Below, piece after piece: positions 1 through 12,040 of a stretch of DNA of 64,000 nt. A program made the position numbers and the translations under genes. The notes beneath the pieces were generated by a model. The model was not told the origin of the DNA, searched no databases, and saw nothing but the letters and a program-made list of their open reading frames with translations. The stretch comes from Porites lobata (lineage: Eukaryota > Cnidaria > Anthozoa > Scleractinia > Poritidae), in the NCBI GenBank assembly GCA_942486035.1, contig CALNXK010000160.1:1-64000 (forward strand). The letters run 5' to 3'. The stretch's first letter is position 1; every line of letters starts with the position of its first letter.

Positions 1-110
1 GGGGATCACAAAATTTCTTCCATGCGTTTAAATCGCTCTTAGTCTTGTATTGAGTGTTTTTGATATCTGCTCCTGCAACAATTTCTCAATTTCGACTTCA
101 TCTTTTGCTC
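1..110 (-). pseudogene. Fragment resembling a Crypton/QRICH1-type (DUF3504-like) domain, truncated by window edge
   Basis: On the minus strand one frame reads NTQYKTKSDLNAWKKFCDP and runs off the left edge. This resembles the start of the helical N-terminal part of the tyrosine-recombinase-derived (Crypton, KCTD1/QRICH1/ZMYM-like) proteins that are abundant in cnidarian and other invertebrate genomes, where 'KT..D...W..FC' precedes an 'IP...L..LL..FF' block. A neighbouring frame just upstream is rich in Glu/Lys (…VEIEKLLQEQISK), so the coding frame seems shifted around base 70. The rest of the domain lies outside the window. Recognition is from memory of the family pattern over about 19 residues, so it is tentative; chance resemblance is possible. 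Confidence 0.35.
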
Positions 111-236
111 GTAGCTCTCTCTCGGCTTGGACTCAAATTTGCACAACGTTTGCTCGTTTTCTATAACTGCTTCCTCGTGAAGGTCCACTGTTCTTCCATT
201 TGGTATTATTAACAGAAACAAGCCAATTTTTTTCAT

Positions 237-1880
237 ATTCTTTGTTTGTACCTTTTTGAGGACAACTGTTACACCAAGATCGAGTCTGAATGCCGGTCTA
301 GATGGGAAAATCTAGACCGCGTTCAAGATCTATTTTAGCCAATTAAATTCTTGAATTTGTTTGTTTCCAGTCCTTTTGAGACATGGCCATATAATAAAAG
401 ATAATATTAAGTCACAATCCAAAACCAGCCGAACTTGCAGAAACACTGCGCGGATGTCTTCGCGCAACACAGCTGCAGTGAAGATGTAGATGCCTGAGAC
501 AAAAAAAAAAATTCAAAAAAAAGAAAGCAAAACAGAAACAAGATCTTACCCTTAAAATGAATATAGAACTGGCGCTGCTTTGCTTGCCTTTGTTGTACGT
601 TCCTGATTTTCTCCACATTTCCAGCATTTTCTGGAAGCATAATTAATGCACCGAATTAATTCCCCCAAAATAGCCAATAAGACCAAAAACAAAACAAAAC
701 ACGTATATGAAGAGGACTTAATCTAGAACATTCAAGACAAATTCTTGGCACCAATTCATCATTGACTGTCAGGATTAAAACTCGCATGAAGAACAATTAA
801 CATAATGAAATAGCTCGAGGCACAGGGTTTGTTATTTTCCCGAGAAAAAAAAAGGAAACAAGGGTTTTTTAATAATTTATTTATAAAGGGACATACATCT
901 GGACTGAAAGAAGATCGTCGGACTAATTAAACAATAGAGATACGATAAAATAACACTGACAGTTCAAAAGGAAAGTGCGGTCTGAGACGCAATATATCAG
1001 TCACATCTTTATTAACACTACACGAGTAAATTGATAACTAATTAACATATGAAAAAAGACCCATTTTACAGAGAACGTTCACAACTTACTTATTAAGTGT
1101 TAAGAACGAATGATGTTCAGTAGCTGTATATTACATTTGGAAACTTCTTTATCGCGAGGAAACAAAACAGTATTTACATAAACAAGCAAAAGACTAATTA
1201 TGTATTCTGGTCCAGTTCGATCCAGTCAAATTTAATAGACCATAACAGATGGACTTGGGATAAATTAACGAAAAGGCTAGCATTTTGTAGCTTTTTTCTA
1301 AAAATGCAGCAGTACTAGACCGAGACTACGTAAAAACCTGCTAATGAAATAAGTTTCAGACGAACATGCATCAGAAGTTTAAAACCTGTGTGATCAGAAT
1401 TTTTTATATTCAGTTGTAATTACTTGCATAAGGGGAAAAATTGACAAGTAACTCAGGTCTTTGAAAAAATGTCTCCGATGGATGTTTAAGGGAAATACGG
1501 GAACATGTGAGTCAAAGGACGTGACGTCAAAGATGACGCATGCGTTTCTACGATCGTGCTGTGCAATTATTAAGTAAACTGAACTTATATCTCTGGAAAA
1601 GGTCTTGCTCATCAAAAACGCCAAAAAGATTGTCAGAGAGTAAATCCTTTAGTGCCATATTCATGGTGAGAGAATAATTCATCAGCACCCTACAAGATTG
1701 CAGTTCAGGAATAGATAACTAAAGGTTTTTAAACACAGTTAGGTAGCCTGTGACCTGCATACGTGTCTAGATCTAAAATTGGTACCCTGTTACAAATCCT
1801 GGCATCTATGAACCAAACCCAGGCGCTTCCAAGTGTTTGAAAGAAAAACAAGCCAAGCGGAACTACAGCATACTACGGAC
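237..1880. other. Intergenic, no gene seen
   Basis: AT-rich DNA with stop codons in all frames. The open frames here (for example 407-640 and 1394-1624 on the minus strand) are low-complexity or lack any family resemblance. Nothing supportable apart from homopolymer runs near 500-530 and 845. Confidence 0.6.
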
Positions 1881-2151
1881 ATGGTAGGGAACTCCAAGCA
1901 AGATAATATTTCGTGTACTCAAGAACCTTCATATACAATTCCGCGTTCTAGGAAGCAAAACGCAAACTTTGCTATGGCTTTAAAATTGTTTCCAGAGTTT
2001 CTTGTGGAAGATGAAAACGAATGGAATCAACCTCCGGGTGACAGCACTGTGATTAAAGGCTCATCAGCAAATCAAGAAGGAAACAGACTCCTTGGCTGCA
2101 GAAACGACTCAAGACATCGTTCAATGGATTAAAAACGAGTTTGGTATTTAG
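1881..2151 (+). pseudogene. FPEFF/SWLxFFG family member 1, split by a frameshift
   Basis: The first ATG of the frame is at 1881 (MVGNSKQDNI...). The internal family block appears as ALKLFPEFLVEDE at residues 33-45. The frame then continues to a TAA at 2130-2132 without the C-terminal block. One base over, the sequence DIVQWIKNEFGI is read and ends in TAG at 2149-2151. This matches the family C-terminus (hydrophobic-x-x-W-[LIM]-x-x-F-G). That second frame has a TGA at 2050, so the shift must fall between about 2053 and 2100. A single-base indel in a decaying gene or an assembly error is the simplest reading; programmed frameshifting is not suggested by any obvious slippery run. FPEFL and WIKNEFG are both diverged from the family norm, favouring a pseudogene. 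Confidence 0.55.
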
Positions 2152-3832
2152 CATTCTTTAGATGCTGATATCAAAAAGACGAAATGATTTTAGAGTCAAA
2201 GAATCTTCCACGGTCCAAAAACTAATCCATCAATCACAACCTTAGCTATTTTCTCGCACAGGGTCTCCGCAGAAGTCCGCTGTTATAATGCGGGCAGGCC
2301 AAAGTTTACCCACGAGAAGTGTCGCAATTTTCAAACGAAGAGGGCACACATAGATCAACGGAGATTTCAAGCACTGTATGGTGAAACACAATTACTGTTC
2401 TTTGTGATAACTAGGCGGCGAAGATTAAATGGGTTAGAATTCGGGTTCTGCAAACAATTTTAAAACAGCCTCGAACTTTGAAGCTGTTAAAAGATCATTG
2501 ATTGTTGAAGATTTATAAAAAGCAAATTAGTCTTCAAGTTCATGATTGTTACGATAAAATTTCCAAACCTTCTTCACAGAAGTGACTTCATTTGTTTGCT
2601 TCTCAAGAATTTGTAATGATTCGAAGGAATAAAGACAGGCCAAAACCTGCGAGGCCTCGCTAATGGAGGTATGTCGGACAGTTGTAAATAGCCTGTGATC
2701 ATCACCGGTTTTTATTTTTACTTAAATTCCCTGTTTTTGCGTTCGCTATTATCGAACAAAGAACGTACATTAAACTATAATACAAAGGAAGAAATATTTT
2801 AAAATGATATTAATTAATATAAAAATTAGGAAACGTTAAGACGAAAATACTAATGAAACATCCCTAGCCTTGTCCCCAAGGCTTTACCTGTGAAAACGGA
2901 AAAGCCCTGGAGTCCGTAGATCTCCCTAGGATAATTTGCCGATGGCCTTTGTTGAGAGCCTGAAAGACAACTGATTTGAGGTGGCTCCTTTTAGAGTAAA
3001 ATAACCGTGCGCAGACTGAGCTCTAGTATGGCGCGAGCCTTAAAATCTGCGCGACGTCCGGCAAAAATACAACAAAACATGACTTCTCAGTTTCTGAAAT
3101 ATTTCCCGAGAACAGCTTAATTAACTTTCTTGAAGCCCTGCATTATGCAAGAAGTTTGGTTAGCGTAGGCCATACATTTATGAGAGGAGACAATACTACA
3201 CGAGTTACAAGTCACCTCAGTTATATCATTCTTTAACTATCGATCTCCATGAGCGTGAATCGTATCATGAACAAAAGAGAGCTTTTCCAAAGACATCAAT
3301 TCTTTCGCTTCTAAAGTAGACAAACCTTAAAACAGTAAAGTAAATGGTGAAGAGAAACTTTACAAAGAAAACAAGCAAGTCAAGGACAATACCCTGAAGG
3401 AAACAATGTTGCTGTTTCTAGCCTCTGGTTTACAGTCTGTGGAAAAATCTGAAAGATCGAGCCAAGTCCAAAACAAACACTGAAGAATGACTTAACCGGC
3501 GAAGCTCCTCAGTCACGTCATTTCTCTTACATTTGATTTGATGTTTTTATACTCAAAAAGACATTCTAGAAGTGACTTTAGTCGCCTCATTTCTTACCAG
3601 TTGCAGTACTTTTAAACTGCCTGTTTTTTATTAAAATTTTAAAGAGCTAATTGCTTTTATTTAGAAAAGTAATAAATTACGGAATATTGGCAAAACCGTC
3701 TTAAAATGTTAAAATGTTAAGCGATATCGTTTATATAATGTGGCAAAGAATGAACACATTTCACCGAGGAAAATTAGAAATAAGAAAAAATGACCAAAAA
3801 TAACAAAATTACTGTATGTTCAACGATGCGAT
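2152..3832. other. Intergenic, no gene seen
   Basis: No open frame with family resemblance and no clear inverted repeat. AT-rich with scattered homopolymers. Confidence 0.55.
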
Positions 3833-3846
3833 GTTGCCATGGCAAC
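3833..3846. promoter_or_regulatory. Perfect palindromic X-box (RFX-type site)
   Basis: GTTGCCATGGCAAC is an exact inverted repeat and fits the RFX transcription factor X-box consensus (RYYNYC-spacer-RRNRAC, best sites GTTRCCATGGYAAC). In animals such sites often drive ciliary genes. No gene is visible close by in the window, so its target is unknown; it could simply be a chance or repeat-borne match. Confidence 0.4.
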
Positions 3847-4009
3847 GGCCTTATCCAGAAAATGAAACTTGAGAAATGAGCGTTCTTATTAGAGGGTACG
3901 AATGGGGATTAGTGTTTAGTGTTATTTGCCCATAATTTTTAGTGTTTGCTGTTTAATTGGCCTATCTTTTAATGTTTACTGCTTCCGAAGAAAATACTGT
4001 TGTTTGGAG

Positions 4010-4115
4010 GGTTCTTCGGACATCTTCGGCGATGGTCGGACCTCTTCGTTAGTCTTCGGAAATCTTCGACAGTCTTTGCGAATCGTCGGTAGCCTTAGGA
4101 AAATCTTCTGAAATT
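4010..4115. repeat. Degenerate CTTCGG minisatellite
   Basis: About 8-9 imperfect copies of an 11-13-bp unit of the form (a/g)TCTTCGG(a/t)… run through this stretch (for example TTCTTCGGACATCTTCGGCG, then GTCTTCGGAAATCTTCGAC). Copies diverge towards the right-hand end. No coding constraint is visible. Confidence 0.6.
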
Positions 4116-6149
4116 ATCCGGAATTGTCGTTAAATGGCTGAGAACTCCTTTGATATACTAAACTGAAACAATACTGGCCTTTGTGGAGCCGTTTTTGCTT
4201 CTTTCTGCAAAAAATTTACTATTTCAAAGAATTTATTACTGTTAGTGTGAAAATGCCTAAAATTTAACTGTTTCATGTTACAAAGCCAGAAAATGAAGAG
4301 TTTTGTAGTGTTATCGAAGTACCCCCATTCAGACCCTCTTCTAATATGCATATGAGTAACCATAACTAGACAAGTAAGATTTCGTTCTGTAACGTACGCC
4401 AGATAGCGAGGATTACTAGTAAATACTCTAGTATAGGGAGCCACCTTAAATGAACTAGAGTAAAGAATACAGAAACCAATTAAGCTATGAACCAAAATGC
4501 ATACGCCAGGCAACACGATTTGGAAAGCAATGTACATCGAAGTTAATCAAATTTTTCCGAAAATCACTTCACGACGGCTCATTTTTTTGACAGCCTTAGT
4601 GACAAAAAATAAATAATCTGATTGAAAGTGATAAGTGACGCACCACCAAATGTTTGCACAAAATCTTTCAAAGAAAGCAAAACCGGATCCCTCCCATTTT
4701 GGGATATTTGTTTCACTGCAATTTGTAACCTTTTTTAGCAGTTGTTTAAACGTCGTCGTCATTGATTGTTAAATTTAGTGACAGACTTGCTTGCATTTTG
4801 AACGGGTTACTTAATTCTTTGATTCAGTTTAAACTGCAGTTTCCACCACGCAAAAGAACAAACATTGAACCTTAACTGGGACAAAATTACCTTTTTTGTG
4901 TCAAAAATATAATTTGCTAATGATACATAAGAAGTGATATTAGATAAATGAACAGGGCAATAAGCGGTCTTTTATTGGAAAGATTACCTTGTCGGCGTTA
5001 AACATGTACAGAAGAGGCATTTCTGTAATTAAAAGCAAATGTTAGTTTTAGTTCTAAAAATAATGCTGGAGATGAAAAATTTGTTCTTGTAATTTTTTAG
5101 TTAAGCATCCGGCCGTCTGTACAAACTTTCAAACTAACTTTCGTTATGTATAGAACTAGCCTTTTCAATATTACTGTACAAGAGAAACAAATTAAGTAAG
5201 ATATAGTAACGATGTTATTACATCGTATCCACTCAATCCTGCAAAACTTCTGCTGTTTTTTTTTGTTTTTTTTTTTTTTTTCGCAATTATAATATTGGAG
5301 ACAATAAACAGAGAAGAAACCTGATATTTGTACAGTAAGAAAATACTATTACTTATACCGCCATTTTGATGTCTGTAAGGGGTCACTGACAGAAGTATTT
5401 CCCGTTTTAAACCAGATATTACCGTCAATGAATTATTTGGCTGGGTATTATGGAACCAGTTTTAAAGAACAACTTGAGGCCTTTTGCGGCTATTGTACAA
5501 AACCAAAAATAATAAGCGTATGTTTCCTATCGCTTTCACTGCTGCTTTAAAAACAATGGGATACTATTCGATTTTCAACTGAACAATTTTACAAAAACAT
5601 CGAAATTAGCATATTAAGAACGTATTTCACGTTGCTGAAAAGCCGGTTGAAATTGAATATGAATCAAAGCATATAAGACATAAGTTTGCGTTTTCATAAA
5701 AAAACATGCTATACGCTTGTTTTCGCTTCGTCTGTTACAACAGGTTTTTATAATTGTACAGCAAAAGTAAGGAATAGAAACTAAGGACGTCATGAAGAAG
5801 ACGATCTTCTAGTCGGTGAAGCCACTTTTGATAATTCATAGATTAATAACCTTTGGCACAGATAAGCAACCAAATTTAACAGACGTAACTATCAATCGCT
5901 TTTATTGTAATGTACAAAAATATATTCTTGACTTTAAAATATGGAATTTTTATTTTACAATAATATGCAAAATCTTATGATGGCGATCTTGTGGAGCAGC
6001 AGATGACGTGATATGCTCGTATATGGCTACAGCGTACAAAATGTTCTTAAACTATTAATCTCTTTTTTTCGTTTCATCCTAACTTTGATCATCATTAAGA
6101 AGAAACTCATATTCAGAGTCTGACAATTGATGGCTTTCTCTGGTTATAA
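4116..6149. other. Intergenic, no gene seen
   Basis: Contains a 135-codon open frame on the minus strand (4537-4130) with no recognisable domain, and a poly-T run near 5256-5281. I see nothing I would call a gene. Confidence 0.5.
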
Positions 6150-6627
6150 TCATCCAAAGAACTGAAGCCAGGATGCGACAATGTTTTCCTTGTTGTGGGA
6201 AAAATCGCCTTCGGCGATCGCATTAGTTCGCGTCCAGCGTTTTCCAATCTTAGCGTCAAAGTCTATGGTGTTGAAATTGCTATCGGGTGGGCGAAAATCA
6301 GGAAAAGTGTTATCGACACTAAATGAAGAACTTATCTCATCCCTCGGTTTTTTCCATGTCTCTGAGTTTTGATAGTGTTGTTCTGTTGGGTAACTGTGGA
6401 AGCGTTACGGTCTCTGTTTTTCTCTCATTAAAATTCCTCGCGTAGCCAATATCACTGCATGAATGGACCCTTCTGTTAAACCTCCGCCTCATATCTTCTC
6501 CCTTTCCGATCATAGCAGTACTGTCAATGTTACTGAATTCTTCCAAGTGCTCATCCCTTGTCTCCACGATGGTACTCAAATGGCGCGTCAGTTTTAACCT
6601 CGGCAGAAATGGAACTTTTCGTTTCAT
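6150..6627 (-). pseudogene. FPEFF/SWLxFFG family member 2, split by a frameshift
   Basis: The minus strand opens with ATG at 6627 (MKRKVPFLPR...) and runs 96 codons to a TGA at 6337-6339. Residues 16-22 read HLSTIVE, the counterpart of the LPTIFE block in the members at 21.3 and 23.1 kb, followed by an acidic stretch. The remaining family blocks lie in another minus-strand frame that is open from 6404 to the stop at 6150-6152: NTFPDFRPPDS, then IVASWLQFFG immediately before TGA. The two frames overlap between 6340 and 6404, so a one-base indel there would join them. All three blocks in order, and a TATA/CCAAT pair 100 bp upstream, suggest a recently intact gene, or an intact gene with a sequencing error. 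Neither frame alone shows the full family architecture. Confidence 0.6.
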
Positions 6628-6717
6628 GACTTCTTAATTCTCCATAAACGTTCTTTTCAAAGTGTTACAGGCTGGTTTCTATAAATCTTTGATCTGTTGG
6701 GTTAGATTCAACACGCT

Positions 6718-6734
6718 CCTTATATATCCCAATC
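6718..6734 (-). promoter_or_regulatory. CCAAT plus TATA box upstream of family member 2
   Basis: Read on the minus strand the sequence is GATTGGGATATATAAGG, giving an inverted CCAAT box (ATTGG) directly followed by TATATAA. It lies about 95 bp upstream of the ATG at 6627 in the right orientation for a core promoter. Assigned by motif only. Confidence 0.4.
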
Positions 6735-7896
6735 GTTCACGCAAATCCTTTGTTTTTGAATGACATCAGTTTAGGAATGAATGATTATCTGGCGAAAAGG
6801 AAACTGTATGACTAATCGTTTTGAAGTTTCGAAACCCCAACAAAGGGTTATTTGACGTCTAAAGCACTGTTTACGACGATCGAGGCGCGCACCTGCCTCG
6901 CGAGAGATCAAAACAAAGCTTTAAGGAAACTATTTTGGCACGAAAGCGACTTGATAACATTCACGAAAATTGTTCATAGAATTTTCCGAATATTCGACAC
7001 ACAAAACCCAGTAGCATGTTATGTCGTTATTATATTTGACAATACACATCTCTCTCTATATATATATTTTCTATAATTGAAAGCGCTAGCTGGACAGGTG
7101 CTGAAACAAGAGATCCTGTGTGTCCGTCATGGCGATCAGTTCTGTTTGCATTGATGTTAAACTCCTTTGATAGCTACCGTCATCTTTACGTCTTATGTCT
7201 ACCGCTGACAAATGAAAGCATGCTATATTAGGTAAACACGCATGAAGATTTTTAGACAGACATTTAGACGCTCTGTACCTAATTTATTGAGAAATTAGCA
7301 TCGCGATGTCAACCAAGAACGCGTGACAAAATGAAATCCCAAGGAAGCAAAATAATACAAATGTTATGAAGGAGTCAGTCAAATACTGGTTATTAAGAAC
7401 AAACTGTTAAAATAGAGTTATTTTGGTTCCTTTCTCCAAAACCGAAACTCAAAATCAGAATCGCTTTTAGGTTTAACGGAAAGTCTAGTACACCGCGATT
7501 TACGATTTCCTGCACTTACAGATCAAATACCAATCTATCAATCCCACGCTGGCACACTAGCTTACAACTGCACGCTATAAAATCATCCTGTCTCAAAAAC
7601 CAACAGAATTCCATGAAGATTTCTGAACACTTTTATTTTTTAAGTAAAGAACACATATCTCTATTTCATAAAAGAGCTTCAAAAGAACGATGCGTGACCT
7701 TAGCTTAGTAGGTCAATTTTATGCTTTAATAATTATGAATGTTCGTCGCGTAATCAGTGAATGTTTACGGAAGCGAATGGTCACGAAAGCTAAGAGTTTC
7801 TTTGGCCACACGCCCATTCAGCCAAAATCAAGGTTCGGAAACGTAAATCATGCTTATGGTTGAACGTCAAGAAAAATAAGTGCTGATATGATTATA
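6735..7896. other. Intergenic, no gene seen
   Basis: No family-type coding block, no clear MITE ends. A short TA run occurs around 7051-7066. Confidence 0.5.
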
Positions 7897-8178
7897 CAGG
7901 GGCACCCAACGACTACTTTCTGTAAAATATCTGTTCGGAGAAGCAAATATTGCCTAGAATTTTCTTTTACCTGAGGACGGCTAAGAATTTCTAGATGACC
8001 GTTCCATTCATGAACAATTCTCGAATTCCCTACGATTTTCTGAAGATTGATTTTTCACATTTCACTGCCCAGGTTAGGCTATTTTCCGTACTCAAATGGA
8101 AACGTAAAATTTTCGGAATCAAAAATGTGGTGGAGAGAGGAATCAGAAAAAATTCTCGCTTTCGTAATACGTTTAAAC
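7897..8178 (+). repeat. Interspersed repeat X, copy 1 (5' part, interrupted)
   Basis: Begins CAGGGGCACCCAACGACTAC and runs colinearly with the copies at 28571-29082 and (inverted) 33868-34506, sharing blocks such as CAAATATTGCCTAGAATTTTC and GGAGAGAGGAATCAGAAAAA. Similarity stops at a TTTAAA near 8172-8178 and resumes after a second TTTAAA at about 9320, so roughly 1.1 kb has been inserted into this copy. Open frames inside it (7995-8333) are repeat sequence, not genes. Confidence 0.7.
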
Positions 8179-9319
8179 GGCTGGTTTACTGTCATGTGCA
8201 TGCGCGCCGTGACAGCTTCCAGAATGGAATAATACGGGCCAACACTAAATTCCAAGAAGACATCAACTGCGAATCAAAGGAATCTGTCTTTAAATTCGCT
8301 CATCCGTCGTTCTACGTAAGCAAATTAAAGTGAAGTCTGCTATTTCTAAAGTACTCTTGAGTGTTGTTTGGTTTTGTGATAAAGGCGTTTAGGAAACGAA
8401 AAATAAATTTCGTGAATGGAGTCTAGGAAGCGACGTCGCGGGCGTGAACGGCAACAGGACGTTCTCACGAATCTTTGGAGATAGAGAAGCTTAGCCGATC
8501 GATCTGGTATGGTTCGAGGAATTGTGTGTGGCTCACGAAAAGAATTTTAATACACCACACTTGGAAAGTGGTAAAAGGCATGAGTTTGTTCAACTCTGAT
8601 TTGATTTATGACTCCGACCTGCAGTTATACCCTAAAGTACTCAACAGGTCGCGCGATTTTCACCAATGTGGTACACTTGAAATGTTCCTTGTATATTTTC
8701 AGTATGATCGTACATGTTAAAGAATTGATGTTTTTAAAATAAACTATTGCCTAAATATTCTGTTTGTAATCTGGTCTCTTTATAAGTTCTACTCGATAAC
8801 ATTTGTTTTGCGGAACACTGACCCGACGCAACGTGAATGAATTTGTTCATTTGCTACAATTTAAGATAATCTTCATCATTATACGTTGTGTGTTTTTTTT
8901 CTGGTCAGGCGCTATTTGTAGGTATTTCTAAATACCTACAAATATTTCTTCTATAGGGCTAACAGAAAGATCAGTAGTAAAAGGTTTGTTTACAAATTTT
9001 GTTCGCCGATCGGTGACTGCTTTGTTAGCGTCGGTACGTAAAAGACCTCCTAAAAATACACGTCGGTAAATGTTTGTTTCAAAGCAGGACAGGGCTGTAA
9101 ATCTTGTTCTTATCTGCTGTAACATATATCTGAGGAACAGCAAAGAATAAATATGAATTATGGGGATATATAAAATCGAACCAAATGTCCGGAAATACTC
9201 CCGCGTCCCGAACAATGAATTTAAATTTATGTAAATTTCCTTGCGTTCATCTAACTCGCTTCCGATTGGTTTAAAAACAATTTGCTACTGTCAGAACTCA
9301 CTCTCGTGAACCTGTCCCT
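8179..9319. other. Probable insertion within repeat X
   Basis: This segment separates two parts of a repeat X copy and is bounded on both sides by TTTAAA, as expected for an insertion duplicating its target. No transposase frame is visible. It contains a perfect hairpin at 8914-8943. Confidence 0.35.
8914..8943. repeat. Perfect 14-bp hairpin
   Basis: ATTTGTAGGTATTT and its exact reverse complement are separated by two bases (CT). Function unknown; it could be the remnant of a tiny foldback insertion. Confidence 0.7.
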
Positions 9320-9391
9320 TTAAATTGCATCTAAAATTTTTAGGAAACATATAATACTGAAGCCTGACCTGTTGTTATTTCAAAAAGACTC
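9320..9391 (+). repeat. Interspersed repeat X, copy 1 (3' part)
   Basis: TTGCATCTAAAATTTTTAGG and the following bases, up to CAAAAAGACTCAAG, match the distal part of repeat X seen at 33868-33955 (inverted). The LINE sequence begins immediately after it. Confidence 0.55.
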
Positions 9392-10292
9392 AAGGTATCA
9401 GCGGCGTTTGACACCACTGACCATGCGATTCCGGCAGAAAGACTCGAGTCTTTCTTTGGTTGCTCAAAACTGACACTGAACTGGCTCATATCCTACTTTG
9501 AATACCGCCGGCAATCAATAATTTTTGGAGATCAAGTGTCCACTCCTCGTTCTCTGTGTTATGGTGTCCCACAAGGGTCTATACTTGGACCGCTACTCTT
9601 CACTTTGTATATTGCTCCTCTACAGGATGTAATTGCTCGCCATAACCTGAACTCTTTTCTTTATGCAGATGACACTTAACTGTGTATAGCTATCGATTCT
9701 TCAAATCAGGCTTCGTCCTTGATTGCCTTCCAAATCTGTATAGAGGATGTTATACGATGAACACGCAAAATATGCCAAGACGTGATGCTGAAAAGACAGA
9801 GGTTATGTTGTTCATATCCCGATTTACCAAGACACCTAACACTGGGAAGCTCTCTTTTGACAGTACCGTCATTGAAATAACTGAAAGAGGTCGTGATCTT
9901 GGGTTTATTTTAGACAAAAACCGAACAATGACATACCACACTAAACGAGACATGCAGAAAAGCAACCAATGCAATCAGGTCCATAGGGCGCATTGGCAGA
10001 TAGAGAGGTTAAGCATCAAGTTTACGTCAAACATTCCTATTTCGGAAATTTTATTTTTGAGTTATGAGAAACATTACTTCCTAGCGTTTTATTTTATTTA
10101 AATTTATCTCATATATCTATTTATTTTTGTTAATCCTATCAGAAATATTATACAGGTTTTTATTTAATTATTTTTTCAATTCTATTACACTACTGTTATA
10201 TATTTATGATAATCATAATCCTTATAAAATGACATGTAAGCCCATTGTGACCTTTAAATGCGCTCATAAAAGCCTTAACTTTTATTATTAAT
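9392..10292 (+). mobile_element. Truncated L2/CR1-like LINE, reverse transcriptase fragment
   Basis: From 9392 the translation shows the palm region of a non-LTR reverse transcriptase: SAAFDTTDHAI, then LTLNWLISYF, GVPQGSILGPLLFTLYI and the catalytic LYADDT at about 9659-9676, directly followed by a TAA. After that stop, in a shifted frame, DAEKTEVMLFISRF and RDLGFILDKNRTM correspond to the thumb region typical of L2/CR1-clade elements. The 3' tail (TTGTGACCTTTAAATGCGCT and then AATAAT-rich sequence near 10285) fits a LINE 3' end. It is 5'-truncated and carries at least one stop and one frameshift, so it cannot encode a working enzyme. Confidence 0.85.
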
Positions 10293-10348
10293 AAGAAGAG
10301 GCCGCAATTCTAATTTTCAGGTTGCTCATGATTACGCATGCTGCGCAC

Positions 10349-10479
10349 GCTTTCGTTTAGCCTGCTAGCAAGCTCTCTATTTATGAGCGAAGCACTCGCG
10401 TCTCCTTTCGCGTGCTGCTCTCGCGTGACTTCTCGCGACTCCCCCAAATGGAGAGCTTGCTCGCAGGTTAGCTTTCGTT
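10349..10479. mobile_element. MITE with TAGCCTG ends and 9-bp target duplication
   Basis: The element proper is 10358-10470 (113 bp). Its ends TAGCCTGCTAGCAAGCTCTC and, inverted, TAACCTGCGAGCAAGCTCTC pair over 20 bp with few mismatches. The direct repeat GCTTTCGTT flanks it at 10349-10357 and 10471-10479, exactly 9 bp. A 9-bp duplication fits Mutator-like elements among known superfamilies, but no transposase is present. Related ends occur at 19162, 20261 and 29263. Confidence 0.85.
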
Positions 10480-12040
10480 TCCACTTTCACAAAGAATGAA
10501 TGAAACGCAAAGAAAGCAATCTGATCACGCCCGTTTGTAACAGAATCTATCACTCGATCGTAATATGATCACGCGCGTTTTGACCTTCTGTCACGTGAGA
10601 CTTAGTACGCAAAACACGAGCTTTGGGGCAAGAGCGTTTTGACCTTCGATCAGAAGCCCGAAACTCAACAACACTCCCTAGCCGTTCGTTATTACTAGTT
10701 TTACAGTGCTGTACAGATGTCTCTGTCAATGATCTACAATCTAGGACAAAACTGTTGAGAAAATTGCGCACTTGGGGAGCATTTTTCTAGGCATCGTAGC
10801 TGTACCTATTCTTCCCTCTCCCCCTCCCCCTGGAAGCAATGTTGTCGAACTGTGGTGAGGGGATTTCTTTCGGCAAAACCGTTGTTTTGGAAGTAGTTTT
10901 GTTGCGTAGGATAGTGCACTTTATGGGAAAAACGTTCTCACGTAATTTTGTCCGGGATTGTAGCTATCTTGCAAATAGACGCCACACCACTGCCTACATC
11001 AATGTCTTGAGCATAGTTTTAGGTTGCCCTCCTGGGTGGCAATTCTACCATGAGTGAGCTTCCATAGCCTAAGGTCTCGATGTCGACGGTAGTGACTTTT
11101 CAAGAGCGAGAAGTCAAGTCCTATAATTCTGTAAAATTCATAGAACTTATCATTCTTTCGGCAAATGTGCTGCTCTCTGCTGAAGTCCATTGATATGGGT
11201 ACTGTCAATCCACCGGAGTTCAGTTAAGGGTAATAAGTGAGAAACTTTCAACTGGGTATGATTCATAATCATAAATAATCAGTAATGGTTAAAATAATGC
11301 TTTTCGTTGACGATTCTGAATTTAAAAGCTGGCCTTATCTAAGCCTGAAAATGAAGTTGACAGCTACCTTTCTAGCAACAACTTACAGAGTGATTACCGA
11401 GTTGATTGAGCGGATTTTTAATAAACGGAAATGTTCATTAAAATAATTTTCTAAGGTCTATGGAATTTCTACACAGTCCATGCAAACTTCATGAAACCAT
11501 AGTTGACTTGACACAGACGAGGCCGCGAAAAGTATAATTACGAAACTGATGCCTGCTCAAAGGGGTACTGATTAAGCGCATGAAAAAATCAAAACCATAT
11601 GTTAAGCGAAATGAAAGGAGGAGATAAAGTAGAATATAAGTCAGAGCGGAAAAAGAAAAAATTATATAGATTGGCACTGACTGTTATTTACTTTCTGGCA
11701 AGTAAATGAACAAACTAAAACGGCAGGAATGGTAAGTATCTGTGATCTTATGTTTTATTAGGCCGACGTTTCATTATATTATATTACTTTTAGGCATTGC
11801 CTAGTGTAGTTGGTTTGATAAATGTCATATCACTTGTCACATAAACAGGATATTGATGTTACGTTTCAACATGCATATATACAAACACACCTTTATTACA
11901 CTTCAGGTGTTTGACGACGTCGTTAGTGTTAGGTGGAGCACAAAGTTTAAGGTCGATTTTAAATTACTTAAAAATGTATTAACGATTAGCACTCGTAAAG
12001 AAGGTAACCGTCATCGCATCTACAAAAGATAAAGTATAAC
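10480..12040. other. Intergenic, no gene seen
   Basis: Open frames at 10550-10771, 10839-11057 and 10999-11208 show no family or domain resemblance. Nothing else supportable. Confidence 0.5.

Noticed and set aside
4130..4537. 135-codon minus-strand frame
   Set aside because: No domain or family block, biased composition, and no promoter or splice context.
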